Assembly: GCF_004124275.1 (NCBI RefSeq)
Contig: NZ_CP027218.1
Location: 2,173,501-2,237,500, forward strand
DNA: 64,000 nucleotides
Source: Pseudomonas sp. DTU12.3
GTDB lineage: Bacteria; Pseudomonadota; Gammaproteobacteria; Pseudomonadales; Pseudomonadaceae
Direction of reading: 5' to 3'
Made by a program: the position numbers and the translations under genes. A model generated the notes under the pieces. That model did no database searches. It saw only the letters and a list, made by a program, of their open reading frames with translations, and had not been told where the DNA came from. Below, in pieces: positions 61,312 through 64,000 of the stretch (the first letter of the stretch is position 1; each line of letters begins with the position of its first letter).

Positions 61312-61407
61312 TGTAGGAGCTGCGGCACGCTGCGATCTTTTGATCTTCTGATCTTGATTCCAAAGATCAAAAGATCAAAAGATCGCAGCGTGCCGCAGCT
61401 CCTACAG
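61312..61407. repeat. REP pair, family A, stem-swapped variant
   Basis: Both arms have core GCG-GCA-CGC instead of GCC-GCA-GGC, with the pairing preserved. The spacer holds extra copies of GATCTT/AAGATC, lengthening the hairpin. Confidence 0.9.
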
Positions 61408-61420
61408 GGGGGTGCAAGCG

Positions 61421-62242
61421 TCAGGGTTTAACTTTGCGTCCGGTCATGTGCTTCAGATACCCGACCAACATTTCCAGATCCCCATCCGGCAACACATCCG
61501 CCGAAAACCCCGGCATCTTCGCCTGCGGCCACTGGCGTAAACTCTGCGGATCACGAATGTAGCGCTTCAGGAAGTCCACGCCGAAATACTCGGTCGGGTT
61601 ATACGGAATATTCAGATCCGGCCCGAACTGCGCATCCCCCGCACCGTTCAAGCGGTGACACGCCAGACAATTCTTCTGAAACAACGCAAATCCCAGGTTC
61701 ACCGGATCATCTGCTTTCAGCGCCGGATCCGGCAGCAGGGCAGGAAAGCGCTCTGCAACCGGCGCCATGCGCTTGATGCTCGCCACTTCGAACGGCCACT
61801 GTTCCGGGCTTATATTGCCGGCCTGCGGATCCGTCCACACCAGATAGAACGGCCCGGCGCTGTGTTTGCCTTCCGACAGCGGCGGCCACGGCTGGGCCGG
61901 GTCTTCGATTGCCAGCCACGCTCGCGCGCCTTGGCGGTTGAGCAGCGGCGCAGCGGCCAGTTCCGCAGCGAACCCGTCCAGCGCCACGGCTTGCAGGTGA
62001 TCTCCCGGCTTGATGCCGGTGAGAAGCGCGGCCACGGGCACGGCGCGATAGGTCATGTCCTTCTTGTAGGACACGTCGTTTTTAATCGTCAGGGTTTGCA
62101 CCTGAGGATGCTTGAGCAACTCCTCGGTCTGCCAGGTGCGACTGTTCTCACCCAGTTGCAAGTCCAACTGCGCGGCAGACAAGGGCATACTCAGCAGCAT
62201 GGCCCCGAACACAATGAGCGCTTTCAAATGATCGCCGTCCAT
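61421..62242 (-). CDS. Exported c-type cytochrome
   Basis: A 273-residue periplasmic protein. An N-terminal signal peptide (ALIVFGAMLLSMPLSAAQ) is followed by a domain of about 130 residues with no cysteine pair, related to oxidoreductase molybdopterin-type or SorB-like folds only by guess. The C-terminal cytochrome c domain has heme motif CLACH and axial Met in KMPGFSAD. It may shuttle electrons to the respiratory chain from an unidentified partner. ATG 62242 is chosen; a TTG at residue 6 with GGACGG upstream is an alternative. Confidence 0.85.
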   Translation of the reverse strand: MDGDHLKALIVFGAMLLSMPLSAAQLDLQLGENSRTWQTEELLKHPQVQTLTIKNDVSYKKDMTYRAVPVAALLTGIKPGDHLQAVALDGFAAELAAAPLLNRQGARAWLAIEDPAQPWPPLSEGKHSAGPFYLVWTDPQAGNISPEQWPFEVASIKRMAPVAERFPALLPDPALKADDPVNLGFALFQKNCLACHRLNGAGDAQFGPDLNIPYNPTEYFGVDFLKRYIRDPQSLRQWPQAKMPGFSADVLPDGDLEMLVGYLKHMTGRKVKP

Positions 62243-62337
62243 GTCGTGGAAGTGCGCAAAGGTTGGCACAGCCACGCTGGCCCGGGTAGCGGGCCAGTCA
62301 TATTTTCAGTGGCGATAAACCGCACCTGCCGCTTGAG

Positions 62338-62433
62338 TCAGCCGATTACCTTGGTCAAATTCGGCAAAATCAACAACAGCGTCGTGGCGAAAAGAATGAG
62401 TCCTGCTTGACGAACTTTCGGTTGTTTGAACAT
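62338..62433 (-). CDS. 31-residue single-TM microprotein
   Basis: The frame encodes MFKQPKVRQAGLILFATTLL followed by LILPNLTKVIG. A basic N-terminus, one hydrophobic segment (about 11-24) and a short polar tail make it a classic bacterial membrane microprotein. AAGGCGG lies ten bases before the ATG. It is 95 bases upstream of the cytochrome c gene on the same strand and may be co-transcribed. Function unknown. Confidence 0.6.
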   Translation of the reverse strand: MFKQPKVRQAGLILFATTLLLILPNLTKVIG

Positions 62434-62619
62434 GGCTTGACCGCCTTTATTGTTATTTCCTGATGCGTGCCTGCATATCCATGACGGCGCGCGTTGCACT
62501 TCCTGTTGAAGAACGTCTGCCCCGGCAAAACCCGACGACCCTGACGTACATGTACTACCTTAGGGCCCGCGTCACGCTTGGCTTAGATCCATTTCATATG
62601 GAGCTTTAAGAAATTGCGA

Positions 62620-62757
62620 TTAAAAAGGCATGAGGCGTATTGCCAGCTTCTTTGCCGCCCGCTTGCTAGACAACTCGGCGACCTGAACCGGTTCACCCAA
62701 GGCTTCATGACCGTCCGTCTGAGCGTGTGCGTCAACCGCATTGAGCGCTGTGGTCAT
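62620..62757 (-). CDS. Possible small protein, 45 residues (low support)
   Basis: The frame reads [20 protein letters not shown] then [20 protein letters not shown] and RLMPF. Its composition looks protein-like, but there is no ribosome-binding site before the ATG, and the frame continues upstream to a GTG. It occupies much of the 394-base gap (62434-62827) between the microprotein and the thiolase. The rest of that gap holds a GTACATGTAC palindrome near 62547 and nothing else I can assign. Confidence 0.25.
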   Translation of the reverse strand: MTTALNAVDAHAQTDGHEALGEPVQVAELSSKRAAKKLAIRLMPF

Positions 62758-62827
62758 TGAATCTGCGACCGCTCGGGTCAAGAGTGAAGGCACAAGAAAT
62801 CACTCACCGCACAGGTTCGAGGACGTC

Positions 62828-64000
62828 ATGACCCAAGCTTTGATTTTCGACGCGTTACGCACGCCCCGTGGCAAAGGCAAAGCGGATGGCGCCTTGCACA
62901 GCGTCAAACCGGTGAATCTGGTCGCCGGCCTGCTGAGCGCTCTGCAAACGCGCACCGCGCTGGACACCAGCCAGGTCGATGACGTGGTCCTCGGCTGCGT
63001 CACGCCGATTGGCGATCAAGGCTCGGACATCGCCAAAACCGCGGTGCAAGTGGCCGATTGGGACGTCAGTGTCGCGGGCGTGCAGATCAACCGCTTCTGC
63101 GCTTCGGGTCTGGAGGCGGTGAACCTCGGCGCGATGAAAGTGCGCTCCGGTTTTGAAGACCTGGTGGTGGTCGGTGGTGTCGAGTCGATGTCGCGGGTGC
63201 CGATGGGCAGCGATGGCGGCGCCTGGGCGCTGGACCCGCAGACCAACCTGCACAGCCACTTCACCCCTCAGGGCGTCGGTGCGGACTTGATCGCCACGCT
63301 CGAGGGCTTCAGCCGCGAGGACGTCGATGCCTACGCCCTGCATTCGCAACAGAAAGCGGCACGGGCGCGGGCCGATGGTTCGTTCAACAAATCGCTGGTG
63401 CCGGTGCAGGATCAGAACGGCATCATCCTGCTCGATCACGATGAGTTCATTCGCGCCGAATCGACGCTGGAAGGCCTGGGCAAGCTCAAGCCGAGTTTCG
63501 AAATGATCGGCCAGATGGGCTTCGACGCGACCGCGCTGCGGGTCTACAGCCATGTCGAACGAATCAACCACGTGCACACGCCGGGCAACAGTTCCGGGAT
63601 CGTCGACGGTGCCGCGCTGATGCTCATCGGCTCCGAAGCCAAGGGCCGCGCACTGGGCCTGCAACCACGGGCGCGGATTGTCGCCACGGCAGTGACCAGC
63701 ACCGATCCGACCATCATGCTTACCGGCCCTGCTCCGGCGACGCGCAAAGCGCTGGCCAAGGCCGGACTGCGCGTGGAGGACATCGACCTGTTCGAGGTCA
63801 ACGAAGCGTTTGCTTCAGTGGTGCTGAAGTTCATCAAGGACATGGCCGTCGATCCGGCCAAGGTCAACGTCAACGGTGGTTCCATCGCCATGGGCCATCC
63901 GCTGGGCGCCACCGGGTGCGCGATCCTCGGCACCCTGCTCGATGAACTGGAAGCGCGGCGTCTGCGCTATGGCCTGGCGACGCTCTGTGTCGGCGGCGGC
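62828..64000 (+). CDS. Acetyl-CoA C-acetyltransferase (thiolase), 3' end cut by window
   Basis: The visible 391 residues are nearly the whole of a thiolase of about 397. The acyl-accepting Cys is in [15 protein letters not shown], the catalytic His in [14 protein letters not shown] and the second Cys in LCVGGG at the very edge of the window. [15 protein letters not shown] and NEAFASVV are further family blocks. It catalyses condensation or thiolytic cleavage of 3-ketoacyl-CoA in fatty-acid degradation or acetoacetyl-CoA formation. In pseudomonads a 3-hydroxyacyl-CoA dehydrogenase/enoyl hydratase gene often follows, but it is outside the window. Confidence 0.95.
   Translation, partial: MTQALIFDALRTPRGKGKADGALHSVKPVNLVAGLLSALQTRTALDTSQVDDVVLGCVTPIGDQGSDIAKTAVQVADWDVSVAGVQINRFCASGLEAVNLGAMKVRSGFEDLVVVGGVESMSRVPMGSDGGAWALDPQTNLHSHFTPQGVGADLIATLEGFSREDVDAYALHSQQKAARARADGSFNKSLVPVQDQNGIILLDHDEFIRAESTLEGLGKLKPSFEMIGQMGFDATALRVYSHVERINHVHTPGNSSGIVDGAALMLIGSEAKGRALGLQPRARIVATAVTSTDPTIMLTGPAPATRKALAKAGLRVEDIDLFEVNEAFASVVLKFIKDMAVDPAKVNVNGGSIAMGHPLGATGCAILGTLLDELEARRLRYGLATLCVGGG

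Noticed and set aside
11195..61407. Repeated elements considered as a CRISPR array or insertion sequences
   Set aside because: They are scattered single or paired units in different gaps, with no regular spacers and no cas or transposase genes nearby. They are REP elements.
1..64000. tRNA, rRNA or prophage attachment sites
   Set aside because: No cloverleaf with a conserved T-loop, no rRNA signature and no integrase were seen on either strand by eye.

Overview
The window is chromosomal DNA of a fluorescent Pseudomonas, most likely the P. fluorescens/P. koreensis group. This rests on high GC content, on gene neighbourhoods typical of the genus (minC-minD-minE-rluA; prmB-aroC-MFS-mtnB-mtnD-mtnC), on a DUF3509-type protein, and on about twenty intergenic REP-type repeats in two families. 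No rRNA, tRNA, CRISPR array, insertion sequence or prophage was seen. All gene names come from recognising protein families by eye; no database search was run.

Layout. 1-6 kb: a Sel1-like protein, then a large RHS polymorphic toxin with an AT-rich C-terminal toxin domain and its cognate immunity gene. 6-11 kb: an EAL-CBS-GGDEF protein, the periplasmic protease Prc and a PIG3-type quinone oxidoreductase. 11-18 kb: a HAD phosphatase and a five-gene ABC importer operon containing an alkaline-phosphatase-superfamily enzyme, divergent from a GntR/UTRA regulator with two matching operator candidates. This looks like organophosphorus (possibly phosphonate) uptake. 17.9-18.4 kb: an AT-rich orphan gene. 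18.5-25.3 kb: an MscS-type channel, a small membrane protein, M18 aminopeptidase, RluA-type synthase and the Min system. 25.4-27.5 kb: a lipid A acyltransferase and a patatin.

27.7-39 kb is a purine-catabolism region. It holds two paralogous Tsx-like porins, a urate/xanthine permease, PuuD, AllA, allantoicase, UraD, PuuE, divergent HiuH, and a guanine/hypoxanthine permease. Together they encode the complete route urate to 5-hydroxyisourate to OHCU to allantoin to allantoate to ureidoglycolate to glyoxylate plus urea. A TTGTRTACAA palindrome occurs upstream of puuE, hiuH and the second permease, which suggests one shared regulator.

39-57 kb: a MarR/aminotransferase pair with a palindromic operator, FolE, Smr, an isochorismatase-like protein lacking the catalytic Cys, PrmB, AroC, methionine-salvage genes mtnB-mtnD-mtnC, a FATP-like acyl-CoA synthetase, an ankyrin protein, SpeE and RraB-like protein. 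57.6-61.3 kb: a candidate minus-strand small RNA, then the conserved but poorly understood trio circularly permuted ATP-grasp / alpha-E / transglutaminase. 61.4-64 kb: a cytochrome c, a 31-residue membrane microprotein and a thiolase cut by the window end.

Strongest leads: the RHS N-terminal frame break with its tip-swapped toxin/immunity pair; the candidate sRNA at 57.75-57.9 kb; the purine operators; the GntR/UTRA operators with the phosphatase-importer operon; the ATP-grasp trio; and compensatory stem changes in the REP family.
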